From assembly GCA_002900995.3 (NCBI GenBank), contig CM035306.1, positions 4,268,008 to 4,332,007 of the forward strand: a DNA stretch of 64,000 bases. The letters are read 5' to 3'. Shown piece by piece: positions 1 to 10,756 of the stretch. The translations under genes were made by a program, and so were the position numbers. The stretch's first letter is position 1; each line of letters begins with the position of its first letter. Below the pieces are notes generated by a model. It was not told the origin of the DNA. It searched no databases and saw nothing but the letters and a program-made list of their open reading frames with translations. The DNA comes from Ganoderma boninense (lineage: Eukaryota; Basidiomycota; Agaricomycetes; Polyporales; Polyporaceae).

Positions 1-3000
1 GAGGGGTGGGGTGGGGAGGGTGCACCGACATCACCGGACTCCATTCATGATTCCAATTTCCTAGGCCTGCAACCAATCCGCGTACCGAACGCCGGGCGCC
101 TCGGCCTTCACGCCGTTACCAGGCCGTAACGCACTCGCGTATACTCGCGTCGGGATATCCAGTGCACATCCAGATCCAGCGAGACAAATCAAATCTCGTG
201 CGCGACGTTTTGCGTTGAGCCTCGGAGTCCTTAGCGCGCACGTACGCGTACGTGTATGCGCTCGCCACGCGGAAGTCCGGACGTGCGACGTCCGTCTTCC
301 AAGCCTGACCGAGTTCCATGGACAAGGCAGTCATTCCCTCGCGTGGCGGCCTACACTTGGTACATGGGATGGGTCCTGTCAAATCCATATCCAGCCCGCG
401 TGTCTGAATCTCCTGTTCTGCGCCATTCGCTGCGCTAGAGAGAGGTGAGGTTCATGAACGCCGACCTCGACGTGACAGGAGTCATGCGAACTCCGCAGAG
501 CGTACGGAGGGGCCACCGCGACGGTAGCCACCACGCTCCAAGCTTAAGCACGAGTACGACCGTACGTGATGTGCAATGTGCATTGCGTTTGCGAATTTGG
601 AACGCTCCAGTGGCATCCACCGCGGCGGTTGCTATGTCAGTACATACACTCGAAGGCTCGGCGCCACCGCTTCGAGTGCAACGCACTCGTAGTCTTGGTC
701 TGTCAACCGCAAGAGCAACACTTGTGCGCACACCGATAGCCCCGTGTCTGTGCCTCGAGTCCGAGCGCGCCGCATCCGCGTTCGTCTTCACCCCGGGCCC
801 ATACGTCGGCCGCAGCTCGAGCATATGGGAGTCAGACGGCATCGACGCTCCGAGTCGACGACGTCCATGCCTCTATGCCATGTTTCGGGTTCCGTGTCGG
901 TTTCGCTTTCGGCCGTCGACACCCCCGGAGGCCCCCCCCCGCGCTGGAGTTACTTGGCGTCGGGCACATTGAATATTGTCGGGGGCGTGGTGTCGAGTTG
1001 CCGTGCGTTACGACCTATCCATATCACGTCACGTCGCCTTGGCCACAAAACGATACTTGTCGACGATCCAGCGATGATTTCAAGTTGAGCAGATATCTTG
1101 TCGCACAGAACGTAGAGAGGCATACATATATGCGCGCGTACTGTATCCGGACGCGTTGAGCTCCACGCTCGCCGGCAGGTTGGCACTGGCAGGGCTCCCA
1201 GGACGCAGCCGACGACCACGAACGAAGACGAAGACAAAGTTGGGCGGGCTCCAGGGATCCCAACGCGCGGTGTGGATGCTGGTCGACGTTCGACGTCGAC
1301 ACGTACGCGTCGATCTTGATCCTTCAACGCCGTCCATCGCGAATCGAACTCAGGATTCAGGCCTCAGGGTGGGATTCGGATTTGTCGTCCGCATCCGTGA
1401 TACAGTATGCGTCATGGGAAGGGCAACACCCTGAGGACTCGGAGAACAGCGAGACGGCGCGCGCGCAAGTCGACGAGGGTGGAGCGTGGACCCTGCGCAA
1501 CAGCACAGCAGACACTGACACTGACAGAAGACAGAAGGAGGGAAGCGCAGGGATGGCTCGGGGAGAGGCGCACCCCGAACGAGGCGCCGGGAGCGCGTCG
1601 CGCATCATGACGTCGAAATGGGCGCACCGTTTCCATATGTACGCGAGCCGTTTCGCCCGCGATCCAGAGGTGGGCCAGGCGCGCGTGGGGTGTTTGAGCT
1701 TCAGGCTCCAAGCTGTCGAATACGAACGTATGATTTGGAGGAGCTTGGGGGGATGGGGAATCGGGTGGTGGACGGCCGGGTGCCAGTGGGAAGGACGCGC
1801 TCCGAGCTGCATGGGATGCTGACCGCGATGTCGGGGCTTGGGCTTGGGCTTGATTCAACGCGCCTGGGACGTCTAAGTACTGCATCTCTTGGCCTGTGTC
1901 TGACATATGCGCGGAGACCAGCATTAGTCGGAAGCTATGTGATGCAGGGTGCGAGTGTCCTTACGCGCATATAGCTTGAGGCCTTGCGGACGGCTCGCGC
2001 GCGCTGTCCCGCCGAACGCGGATCCGTCTTGATGTTGGTGAGCCAGCGCGTTCGACCTGCGAGGCGTGATATTTGAAATGTTGGTCTCGTAAATACTGTT
2101 GTTGTTCTACGTACGTCAAGAAGATGATTCGCCCTAGGAGTTCAAGTTGCGGCAAAGCCAAGCCTGCCGCCCTGCCGCATACGACGTCCGACGCGAACAG
2201 TGACGGTCGTGCACCACCCAAGATTTGTTGGAGAATTCGACAACGTTAACACCGCCCATCCAGACATTGGGCAGACTAGGCCTAGGACTAGTGCTGTCCA
2301 TCTGCCGTTCTACGGTCGTCATCGCGGAGGGCGCGGGAAGGGCATGAGGTGAAGACGCGCTTACTACCATTCCGCCTACTACCATTCCGCCCAACAGCCC
2401 TCAGCCACACTGGATGTGCGCAAGACGTCGAAATCGACGTCACGTTGCTTCAGCGACGGACGTCAACGCCACTCGGCAGCAGGCGTGGGCGTAGATGACA
2501 CGCATTTTCAAGATCATGCGCGCGGTCCGGCGGGACACTCTCCACTGTCATAGCCACCTCAACGGCGCCAGGCGTGCGGGAGCGGCGAGCCCGCGCGATT
2601 CGGAGAGAAGCAGCGCGAGCGAACTACTGCAGTATCAGTAACTTACCATGGGGTATACCGTACTGTATCTGACGTCTTTTAGCCTGACAAGGCTCGGTCC
2701 TTCATTCAGTACACAATGCACAATTAATAACGGACGGCATGGAACGCACCGAAAGACGCGCGAGTAACGTTAGTTATGGTCGTGGACGCGAATGTCGACC
2801 GTGAAGTTCTATTCGGAACCGCAGCTCGAGTACGATACGGCGATTGAAATATTAATATTGACTGCTTCTCTTCTTGCTCTTGCCACTGTGGCAATCAGCT
2901 CTTCACGAACGCGAACGTCAGGATCCCGTGCTCCACTGTGCGCACATCACCGCGTCGGCGTTGGCTATCCTGGCAGGGAGAAAGGACAAGTACTCGGAGG

Positions 3001-4275
3001 AGGAGGCGGAAGGGAAGTGAGAGAAGCACCGCCACTAGCACTCCTCACGCCAGCGTGGGCACTGGGGATACGGGGGGGGGGCATGGAAGCACGGCTGGTA
3101 GGCCTAGACCAAACGCAGACCCAACAAACGAACCTATGACAGAATCCGTACATACAGTCAGGACCGCAACGGCTCGAGCGTGGTGTCGCAAGTCGCACCT
3201 GCAGGCCAGCAAGCGAGCGTTGGCACTGATGTGAACAGGGCAATCTTCGAACTTGCCCCGCCCGGATCGAATGACGTACGGCATGTGGGGTATGGCGGGT
3301 GGCGAGAGGCGAGGGGCGGGTGGCGAGTGGCGAGGCGAGAGGCGCGGGGCGTGCTTCCAATTGCATCATTCCTTCTGCCTTTCCTTCTGTCCTTCTCTCC
3401 TTGCGCCGTTCTCGAATTCGAAGCAGCGCCGCGTGTTGAGTGAGTGAATGAATGAATGCATTCGAAGCATCGCCGAGGCGCGTACGCTCAGGGACGCCGT
3501 GCCACGCCATTATGGTTGAGCTTCCATGGCGGGATGATGGAGATGCTGCATCGGGGACGCCTATGGCGGACCAGTGCGTTAGCGAGACAGACCGAGAAGC
3601 CACGCTAACGCTAAGCAGGAACGCGGACGTACTGTTCAGTTTATAGCCAGCGAGAGGTCCTGGATCCGGAGGTACGGCGGCGGCGCGCAGAACATGAACG
3701 TTGGCCGTGCCTATGCTATACATACGTACGTATGTATGCGCGGGGCGGATCCAGGGTACCACCTATTACATAGGGCAGACGGCCGATGCTCACTGGCCGT
3801 GAGGCATGGGGCCTGGGCGATCGATGGTTGACTGTAATCTGTCGCGTCGGTAGGGAGTGCCACTGCTGCAGCACGAGCGTGAGCGTGCGCGTCGTGGCAC
3901 CGCGGGCGAGGCGAATTGAAGGCCGCGTCCACATTGTCACTAGCATTACAGTATCGTCAGTTCCAAGTCAGTTCCTGTACGTATACGAACGCGTCGCGTC
4001 GGGCTGCTTCAGCCTTCTGCTTTCTCTCCACGGCATGCCATCGCGAGTGGCGTCGCGATCGGGTGCGCGTCATTCAATAACTTGAATTATACACGACTCA
4101 CCAGGATCGTCGGGTCGGGTGGTGGCTTGCCCATCCAACGGTCCATATGCGTGCATACGAGCCGGGGTGAACACGGTCGTGGGCGGCGAGCGCGGAAAGG
4201 CCGAGGTCGGGTGCTTTGGTGCATGCTCGGGTGCACGGGCGGAGGCGTCGGACGCGCGCCTGACACGAGCCGGCC
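1..4275 (+). repeat. Left arm of long inverted duplication, segment 1
   Basis: This segment matches the reverse complement of 24015-32440 base for base over long runs with scattered substitutions and small indels. For example, the tract at 25-60 reappears reversed near 32385-32420, 2130-2240 reappears reversed at 30427-30540, and 4085-4270 reappears reversed at 24015-24190. No open frame is conserved between the two copies in a way that suggests a protein, so most of the segment is read as non-coding or long dead. Position about 2220-2240 is the uninterrupted counterpart of the hAT insertion site in the right copy. The left boundary lies at or beyond the start of the window. No gene is called within 1-4275. 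Confidence 0.85.
3718..3737. repeat. Perfect 20-bp palindrome
   Basis: The sequence ATACATACGTACGTATGTAT reads identically on both strands. The corresponding place in the right arm (about 24532-24550) keeps only the central CGTACGTACGTATG, so the symmetry is not conserved and it may be a chance expansion of a TACG/TATG simple repeat. Confidence 0.6.
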
Positions 4276-4297
4276 GCCACTCTCCGCCACTGCGGTA

Positions 4298-4360
4298 TAC
4301 AGGCGCCCATTTCCTTCTTACATTTCTTATTGCCCCCGGCATACATACATGGACCATGTT
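4298..4360 (-). promoter_or_regulatory. Reversed copy of the shared core-promoter module
   Basis: The reverse complement contains GGGCGCCTG (4300-4308) preceded by an ATGTAAGAAGG-like block. It matches 35085-35159 on the opposite strand, including the adjoining run CATACATACATGGACC. In this window the same module precedes kinase-like and other gene copies. Here it has no gene behind it: on the minus strand it leads into the end of inverted-duplication segment 1, so it is an orphan promoter piece. Confidence 0.55.
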
Positions 4361-5140
4361 TACCCTTGATCAGTCAATATGGTTGAAGAAAATCGACAAC
4401 GTGAGGCATAGTGTGTCATTTTCAATCTATTTGTTGCGACGATTGAATGTTGAATAGAAACTTGACATTGTCACTGCACTTTCAATACCATATGCACGAT
4501 GCGACGTGCCTCATCAGGAAACCTGGGATAGCGCTGAGAGCACTGAGGGCCACTGAGGCAGTACCCCCAGTAGCGCTCAGTGGCGGTCAGTACAGGGGCT
4601 GTCAGTAGTGGCTGTGTAAGCACGCTCGAGCGACGAGACCGCGACCTTCTCTTGCTCTCTTGCCTCCACCTCCTATCTCTGCTGGATGCTATGTGATTGC
4701 AATGCTTGGACGACCGATACTGGAGCTCCTCCACCGCATCCAGAATTCGAAGTACTGACTGTTCCTCTTCAATCTCCAGGACGTCGCGGGCCAGTGGATC
4801 GAGTCCCTCATACATGCCATCATCAGTACTTTCGGAAATTGCTTAACGCGACTTAACGGGGCTGTTAAGCGCGTTAAGTCGCGTTAAGCACAGCTTAAGT
4901 ACGGCAAGCGCGTAAGCCGTAAGTTGGCCCCAAAGCGCCCGTAAGCCGCCTCCCCCAACCTCACTCCTCCTCCCAGCACCATGGACCTGCGACTTCGCCA
5001 GCACCTGGCGGGGCGCAAGGGTACCCAGTCCGAACCTGTGGGTGCATACCTTTCGTCCGCAGCGCCTCGTCAAATCCAGCCACAGGGAGGGCCGCCAGCC
5101 GTTAAGCCTGTAAGTATTTAAGTAAAATCCGGAAGTACTG
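4360..5140. other. Gene-free stretch with short inverted repeats
   Basis: No coding region is supported here. The stretch lies between the end of duplicated segment 1 and a MYND pseudogene and is not matched at the equivalent place in the right arm. It contains repeated CACTGAGG/CTCAGTGG words (4525-4600) and a TTAA-rich inverted repeat at 4842-4888. It could be an inserted miniature element, but no terminal repeats or target duplication were found. Confidence 0.4.
4842..4888. repeat. Perfect 17-bp inverted repeat, TTAA-rich
   Basis: CTTAACGCGACTTAACG (4842-4858) is followed after 13 nt by its exact reverse complement (4872-4888). The spacer holds another GTTAAGCG word. This could form a hairpin or be a dimeric binding site. 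No neighbouring gene explains it. Confidence 0.75.
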
Positions 5141-5970
5141 ATGATGGTGACGTTCCAGCTGTCCGATATCTCGCCCGAGCTCCTCAGGCCTCAGGCACGG
5201 CTTTAGCCACTTCTGAGCCGCGACACAACACTGCCAAGAAGAGTATATCGAGGGCACAGGCTCGGAGGCCGTGAAGAAGGGCTGGATTTGCCTGGTCTCA
5301 TGCAGTCCCTTGGCTACAAGTTGCTGTGGGGCGTGAGCAGGAGCTGAGGGTCATGATCCTCTAGGACGCGAAGGACGAGGACGCGCAGGTGCACGCGGAA
5401 CGGTGTAGCGTATCCCGTTTCGGCGTAAGAGGATGCTAAGACGTTCGCTGCGAAGGCGCCGCCCGACACGTCGCCCATGCTTTGGATGCTCGGGTGGTAC
5501 GTGCCCTTGATGGCCGTGGTTCTGGGCCTGGAGCTAAGCGCGGTCGTAAAGGAGCTCGATGTGAGTAGCGGATCAGCTGGGCTCGGGGAGGGGTGTTGCG
5601 CCTACTCCGAGACCCTTTTGTCCGCTTTTGCTTCTTCTAGCCTGCGCGCAGGAACTCGAGACTGCTCCCATCTGTACTACGAACTAGATGGGGTATCCGG
5701 GATCCTACCAGGAAAATGTAGATGAACCTGATGCGGGGGCCGGGCTGATCCTCGTCCTCTACTTATGTGCCTCAGGCTGGCGCGACAGAGTGAGGCGTCC
5801 TAGTGAAATGCTCGAACGAGCAGAACATATTTGTTGAGGCCGAGACGCCGCGGAGGACAGGCTTTAAACGCGGCTCAGAAGTATCGGCCGGGACGACAAC
5901 CGCGACCACGACCACGACCACATCCATATCCACCACGCCCACGTCCGTGCGGCGCATGCTCCGTCGAGTA
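5140..5970 (+). pseudogene. Degraded MYND-family gene fragment
   Basis: This is a decayed piece of the MYND zinc-finger family whose intact member is at 42350-45465. The clearest block, at 5477-5650 in frame, reads MLGWYVPL, then ELSAVVKELDVSS, then GEGCCAYSETL. It parallels the intact protein around its exon 3/intron junction. Upstream (5240-5470) the match persists with several frame changes and stops. Downstream (5700-5970) come decayed matches to the linker and to the Asp-His repeat (DHDHDH). The zinc-finger exon itself is missing: the match ends where duplicated segment 2 begins. Orientation is plus, opposite to the intact gene. It cannot encode a full protein. Confidence 0.7.
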
Positions 5971-6071
5971 ACCCCTATTAATCCGTGGTTGATTCTCGGC
6001 TGCCAGGGCAGGGGGCATAGATCGCATGTTCACCACGCACAGTGACTCGTTACGAGATCCAAACCCATGCT

Positions 6072-6830
6072 CTATGTACACAGGCCGCCGGTGTGACATA
6101 CAATTCTAACACTGCAGGCGTCGTCCGTCGTACTGGTCATAGGACAACCCGCGGGATAAGCTTCGTCGAAGGGTATGTATGCGTGAGCCCTGCACACCAG
6201 CAATCGAATGAGCAACATACACTACAGCTGAAGCACAACGTGAGCAACCACTTACCCTGGGCCATGCACAGTCCCATCCCAGTACCACTTCAGGCCTTCG
6301 ACCCCCTCCCCAAAGGCGTTGCGAAGGGTCTTACGAACCTCCCGGAACTTCTTCCTGGTCGCTCGGTCGTCCTTCAGCTTCTTGTGGACGTTGAAGTAGA
6401 ACGCCACCACAACGATCCCGGAGCTGAGCGGGTATTCGTGGACAGTCGGGACATACACCAGCCGGTAATCAAGTACCCCGAGCTTAGCGTCCACCTCCGC
6501 ATTTGCCCTCCTGAGCTTGTTGTTGAACTCCGAACTAGCCGCGAGCCTAGGCAGTATGCATTGAAATCCCAGGTGTAGACTTGGATTATCGCCCTCGGAA
6601 AAGGGACGTTGAGCAGGGGGGAGGTTTAGATCCACAATTGGGGACAGTCTTTCGGCGTATTCGATGCATCGCTGCTTGACCCGAGTCGCAGAGACACATG
6701 GTGAGCACTACTATGTTTCGTACCAATACATCACCCCCAACTTGAAGTCCGAGCTAGTTGCACATACCTCAGTCTGTTCCAAAATTGAAACTGGCAACCG
6801 GGCGTCCGAGTCCTCTGTGCCACTGGTCAT
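6072..6830 (-). CDS. Uncharacterised lineage-specific protein, 198 residues, family 1 copy A
   Basis: The model has three exons on the minus strand: 6830-6768, 6671-6256 and 6189-6072 (597 nt). Splice sites are canonical: GTATGT...CAG at the first intron (96 bp) and GTAAGT...CAG at the second (66 bp). The product starts MTSGTEDSDARLP. Its core has the patterns HLGFQCILPRL and WYWDGTVHGPG, followed by a short tail containing AYIPFDEAYP. These three blocks are shared with the family members at 37332 and 46872, as are the intron positions and phases, which is the main evidence that this is a real gene. No signal peptide, membrane segment or known catalytic motif is visible, and I do not recognise the family. 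The start is chosen because it is the same ATG as in the inverted twin at 37332. Confidence 0.75.
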
Positions 6831-7576
6831 TGTAACGTAGAACGAGATGCTCGGGATATGGGAAAGCTGTGGAGCTTTAAGACGGTGGGACAGTTGTAGT
6901 GAAGTGGGGCTGGGGTGAGGCTTGATTATGTATATATTGGCCGCAACGTTGATTTCTATGTAATATCGGTCTCATATCACGTAATGATAATCTCCGAAGT
7001 ATGTGCACACCCATAAGGGGCACAACTACGTGCTCGAGGAGAAAAGAAGGTCATCAGGGTGTTTAGGAGCGCCCCGTCTCAAGGGTACTGAGTTGGGTGG
7101 AAGTACCTACACTATCGACAAACCAGTCGCCACAGGGATGCAACTCTCGGCCATGGCTGAACCTTGATAAGTGCGAACTAAGACGATTATTATAATTGAA
7201 GTTGAACATGTAAGCACGAGAGATATCTATAGGCAAAGTCCAACGCCCCGCCCCCGCTTTCTCGCGAGTGCTCCGAAAGGCTATAACGCAATGCGAATTA
7301 GGCCTGACACTGGGTCCGACATGGATTGTTCGGTGTAGAACGAAAACGAGGGGGAACACATGTGAGCCGCCGTCTAGAGGGAGCTTGGATTCGGAGGACC
7401 ATTTGCGCGATGTTGCTGCAGGAGAAGGAGCATATAACACGATGGTACTATATAGTCGGATGCGCATGCAGTTGTTCTCGCCACGTTTACGATGAATAAG
7501 AATAAACACCTGGGATAGACCTGCACCGCGGTCCGCGACCAGCAGATAATTGACGAGCGAACAACCAGGCCGTCGT

Positions 7577-7968
7577 ATGAAGACTGCACTGACGTACCCT
7601 CCCCCGAAGGCAGGTCTACAGCTACGTGAGACAGCCCCCACGACGGGTACATCTCAATGTCGTGCAGCTTCGCGCGCGGCACGAATCTCTATGCCAGCCA
7701 CGTCGCATGTAAGCACAAGCACCGAAACGTGCACGTATATGCGCGACATGTATGCGGAAGCACTCGCCTGTCTTTCCGGAACGGCAGGTCCATCTGCCTG
7801 TCCTAGAACGACATTCTCTCCCACCAGAACATCTTCGTCTCCTTCAGCGATCCCTCCGCGTCCCCGCCCCACAGCGGGTCGTGCGCCCTCGGCCCCGCCT
7901 TCCCCACCCCTGCCTCCGGCTCGACGCCCTTGAAGCAGAATATCGGCGTCTGGTGCAGCGGCAGCTGA
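7577..7968 (+). pseudogene. Broken small gene, left twin
   Basis: The start MKTALTYPPPKAGLQ resembles the MKTALPYPPPKPGLQ of the right-arm twin (36521, minus). The C-terminal block SGSCALGPAFPTPASGST followed by GVWCSGS and a stop is also shared. Between them this copy has a TAG where the twin has CAG (near 7801) and a short deletion, so the frame is closed. The twin instead has about a 10-nt deletion in the C-terminal half. The conserved Cys/Ser/Pro-rich tail is suggestive of a secreted protein, but no signal peptide could be established and I do not recognise the family. Confidence 0.5.
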
Positions 7969-8639
7969 GCGAGCGAGACGAGGTCGATTGAGGAGCCCTG
8001 GTCGAGCACGCGGCTCGGTGTGACTCGACACGCGGGAGTAGCCCATGCCGGGCGTGACGATCACACAAGACTCAAGAGCGAAGGCCAGTCGGCGCATGCT
8101 CCCGCGCCCTCGTATCCGAGTCTCCGAACACGAACACAACGTAGCGGAGGCTAATGACTCACCGCGATTGTAACGTCCGACCGATGCGCATTCTTGACAC
8201 ACGCGATTTTCGTCGGGGACGATCCTCAAGATCCGTGCTCGGCTTCTCGGGAGGACATGGAGAGGAGACGGGAGTCGGGAGATACCGCGATGGTTGGTAC
8301 TGCACCCGGAACGGGGAGGCGTGCCTGGTCCGAGAAGCTCGGAGAAAGCGGACGAAGATTATTGTCGGCCTCAGCCTATGTGATGTCTCGATGAGGAAAC
8401 CTGAGGAGGACGAGACCGGGGAGACATACCTCTAGCCGTGTGTTCGCGATTGGCCTGGTGTAACGCGGCTGAGTCTAGAGATCCTGTGTTGAACTCGAGG
8501 GACAATCAGCAGGTCTGGAAGACATCAGTTCGGAGGGGGTCGCACCAAGATAAGCCAAACGTGTGCTGTTGGTGTTGGGCCTCGACTACGTAGAGCGCCA
8601 CGGTGACCTTCTTTGATCTTGGCCCTACAGAATGAATTG

Positions 8640-9333
8640 AAGTCCAGACTTGCGGGCATAGACACGGGTGCCTCGTTTGCTTCCTAGAAATCTGAGGAAA
8701 GACACTAGAGCGACGAGCCATGCATGGATTGACCGCCTAGGAAGGCTGCATTGCATGGGAATTCGCCATCGGCCTATCTCCGCTCAAGCCGAGTGGATGC
8801 ACACTCCCGCCCTGGACTGGCCATTGCGAGTGCAAAGCAGCATCAGAAAACGCACACTGCAGCCCAGACTTTCGAATGTTCCTCACCTACCCTACTATTC
8901 CAGCCCATCGACGTGGGCCTACCCAGAGTCGGAGTCGGCAGCAAACTGAAAGAGTCGGAGAGCAACGCCTAGAGCGGCAGAAATGGGACGCAATTCATAT
9001 CGCGGGTGCACGGAAGACCGATCTGGAGAAGCTGGAGTTCAAGGAGTGCCTTCAGACCACGCCCAGGCTTTTGCAAAGAGCTATGAACAGAGCGACCGCG
9101 GACGGGTCGACAGACGACGAGAGAGATTGGATTCGGGCAAAGTTGTGCAGACGCCGGCGTTCTGGGCGAAAGGCGCACAGGCGCTCAGGAATAAAAGGTG
9201 CCAGCCAATGGGAGGGCAGAAAAGCGTGAGAGAGGCGTGGAAATGGGCGGGACAGTTCCCGGAGGACTGGCTGGAAGGGACACCTCCCCCAGAAACCCCC
9301 ACTGCCGTCTTTTCGCATTTCGTCGACAAATCG
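8640..9333. other. Stretch without a supported gene upstream of the AT-hook gene
   Basis: Short open frames occur here, but none has conserved blocks or good splice structure. 8983-9333 is open in the frame of the downstream gene, so translation could in principle begin upstream of 9334. The A/S-rich start at 9334 is preferred because the upstream residues are low in recognisable pattern. Confidence 0.4.
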
Positions 9334-10756
9334 ATGGCGACCACAACCGCGGGCTCGTCCGCCCAGGCCTCCTCCTCCTCTGCCTCTACCTCGGCCTCCG
9401 CAGCCCATGCGCCCATCCTCGCCACCGGCGACTGGACAAAGAACCTCGTTCACCTCGCAAAGACCGCAGAGCTCAAGTCTGTCTACTCCTCCTATCTGCT
9501 GCGGCTCAGCATGCTAACGTTCTTCGTGTCTCCTACTTCCCCCTTCCATCGACTACGTCCCGCTTTCTCTCTGCGTCCGGCATAACGTCCTTTCCTCCTT
9601 TCCGCCTGGGATTGGACTTCCGCTGCCACTGGGGCTCCGCGTTCACTCAATACGACAATGAATTTGTCACTCGGCGCACGGGGTGTCCTCATTCTCCGTC
9701 TGCGACCATATGGAATGGCGTTCGGTCCGTGAAGAAAGCATGCATTGACATTACAGCTCCACACCGCACACATCCTCTCCGCGCACGCCGCGCTCGAACA
9801 GAAGAACAAGGCCATTCAGGACCTGAAGGAGCAAAAGAACAAGTACGTCCAGCCACTTCCGCGCTAGGGCGCCATGCGTCGGACAGACAGCTCGATGGGG
9901 TGGCTCACGGGCATGTCGGCCCAGGCTCGAAACCGAGCGGACGCGATTACTCCTCTGCCTGCGCGAGGTGCGTGTCCTTTCCGCTGCCACGCTTGTCTTG
10001 TCATATCCCCATGCTCATCCTCATGCCCCCGCTTCGATTTCCCGCCTCGGTTTTGACGGCGGCTGCGTCTGCAGGTTAATGAAGATCGGGATAAGGTTCG
10101 CGCGACTCCTTGACACTACCGCATCCGGCATCCTCTCCCTAACCACCATCGTGTCCCGCCCAGACCGACCTTGCCGAGGCGACCCTCAACAAAGAGTGAG
10201 CCTCCCTCCCTTCTTCCTTTTTTCTTCTTCCTTCTCCTGCGGGTTGTTCCGGGCCCGGAGAGATTGACTATATGCGTCCTCCTGTGCGCGCAGAGTCACC
10301 GACCTCCACACGAAAATCAAGAGCATCACCGAGGGCGAGTACACCGTCGCGAAGCAGGACGTAGACCGCCTCCGGGGCGAGCTCGGCCAGCCGCCACTCC
10401 CGAGCCTGCAAAGTACCCTCGAAGAGAAGTCCGCAGAGTGCGTCCGCCGTCCTGCCTGGCCCCCTTCCGACGCTCGCTGACACACGTCTCCCGCTCCTGC
10501 TCCCGGTTGCGGTTTCCTTGTGGCCGTCCCCTCCCTCCGCACCGCTCGACGCTCCATCCCGCCTGCCGGCTGCAGATACCTCAAGGCGCTGCGGTTACAG
10601 GCGGAGGCCGCCGCCAACGCCGCCACGGGGACAAAACGGCCGGGCGAGGAGCTCGGCGCGGACGGGCAGCCCGTCAAGCGGCCCCGCGGGCGCCCGAAGG
10701 GCAGCAAGAACTCCAAGACGAAAACGAAGCCCGCCGCGACCACGCCGACTTCGTGA
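9334..10756 (+). CDS. Coiled-coil protein with C-terminal AT-hook
   Basis: The hand-built model has seven exons: 9334-9476, 9735-9842, 9925-9967, 10075-10095 (only 21 nt), 10164-10195, 10294-10437 and 10576-10756. It gives 223 residues. After a Ser/Ala-rich start comes GDWTKNLVHLAKTAELK, then a long charged helix (about residues 50-150; LEQKNKAIQDLKEQKN, then TDLAEATLNKEVTDLHTKI) with heptad-like Leu/Ile/Val spacing, so a coiled coil is likely. The C terminus holds KRPRGRPKGSKNSK, a typical AT-hook (RGRP core in a basic context) that binds the minor groove of AT-rich DNA. A nuclear chromatin-associated role is inferred. The first intron (258 bp) is long for this organism and its acceptor is the least certain part: the alternative at 9757 would need donor 9481. 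The 21-nt exon uses a weak donor (GTTCGC). Confidence 0.75.

Larger units (their letters stand above)
5950..8640 (+). repeat. Left arm of long inverted duplication, segment 2
   Basis: This matches the reverse complement of 35440-38215. It carries one complete gene (6072-6830, minus) and one broken gene (7577-7968, plus). Both have counterparts in the right arm in opposite orientation (37332-38077 plus and 36125-36521 minus). Anchors include GGCTGCCAGGGCAGGGGGCA near 6000 versus about 38135, and GATAAGCCAAACGTGTG near 8551 versus about 35503. By eye the arms are very similar, with small indels. Confidence 0.85.

Noticed and set aside
1..4300. Many open frames of 60-265 codons in segment 1 on both strands
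   Set aside because: High GC creates long frames. The two arms do not preserve the same frames through their indels and no domain or splice pattern was recognisable.
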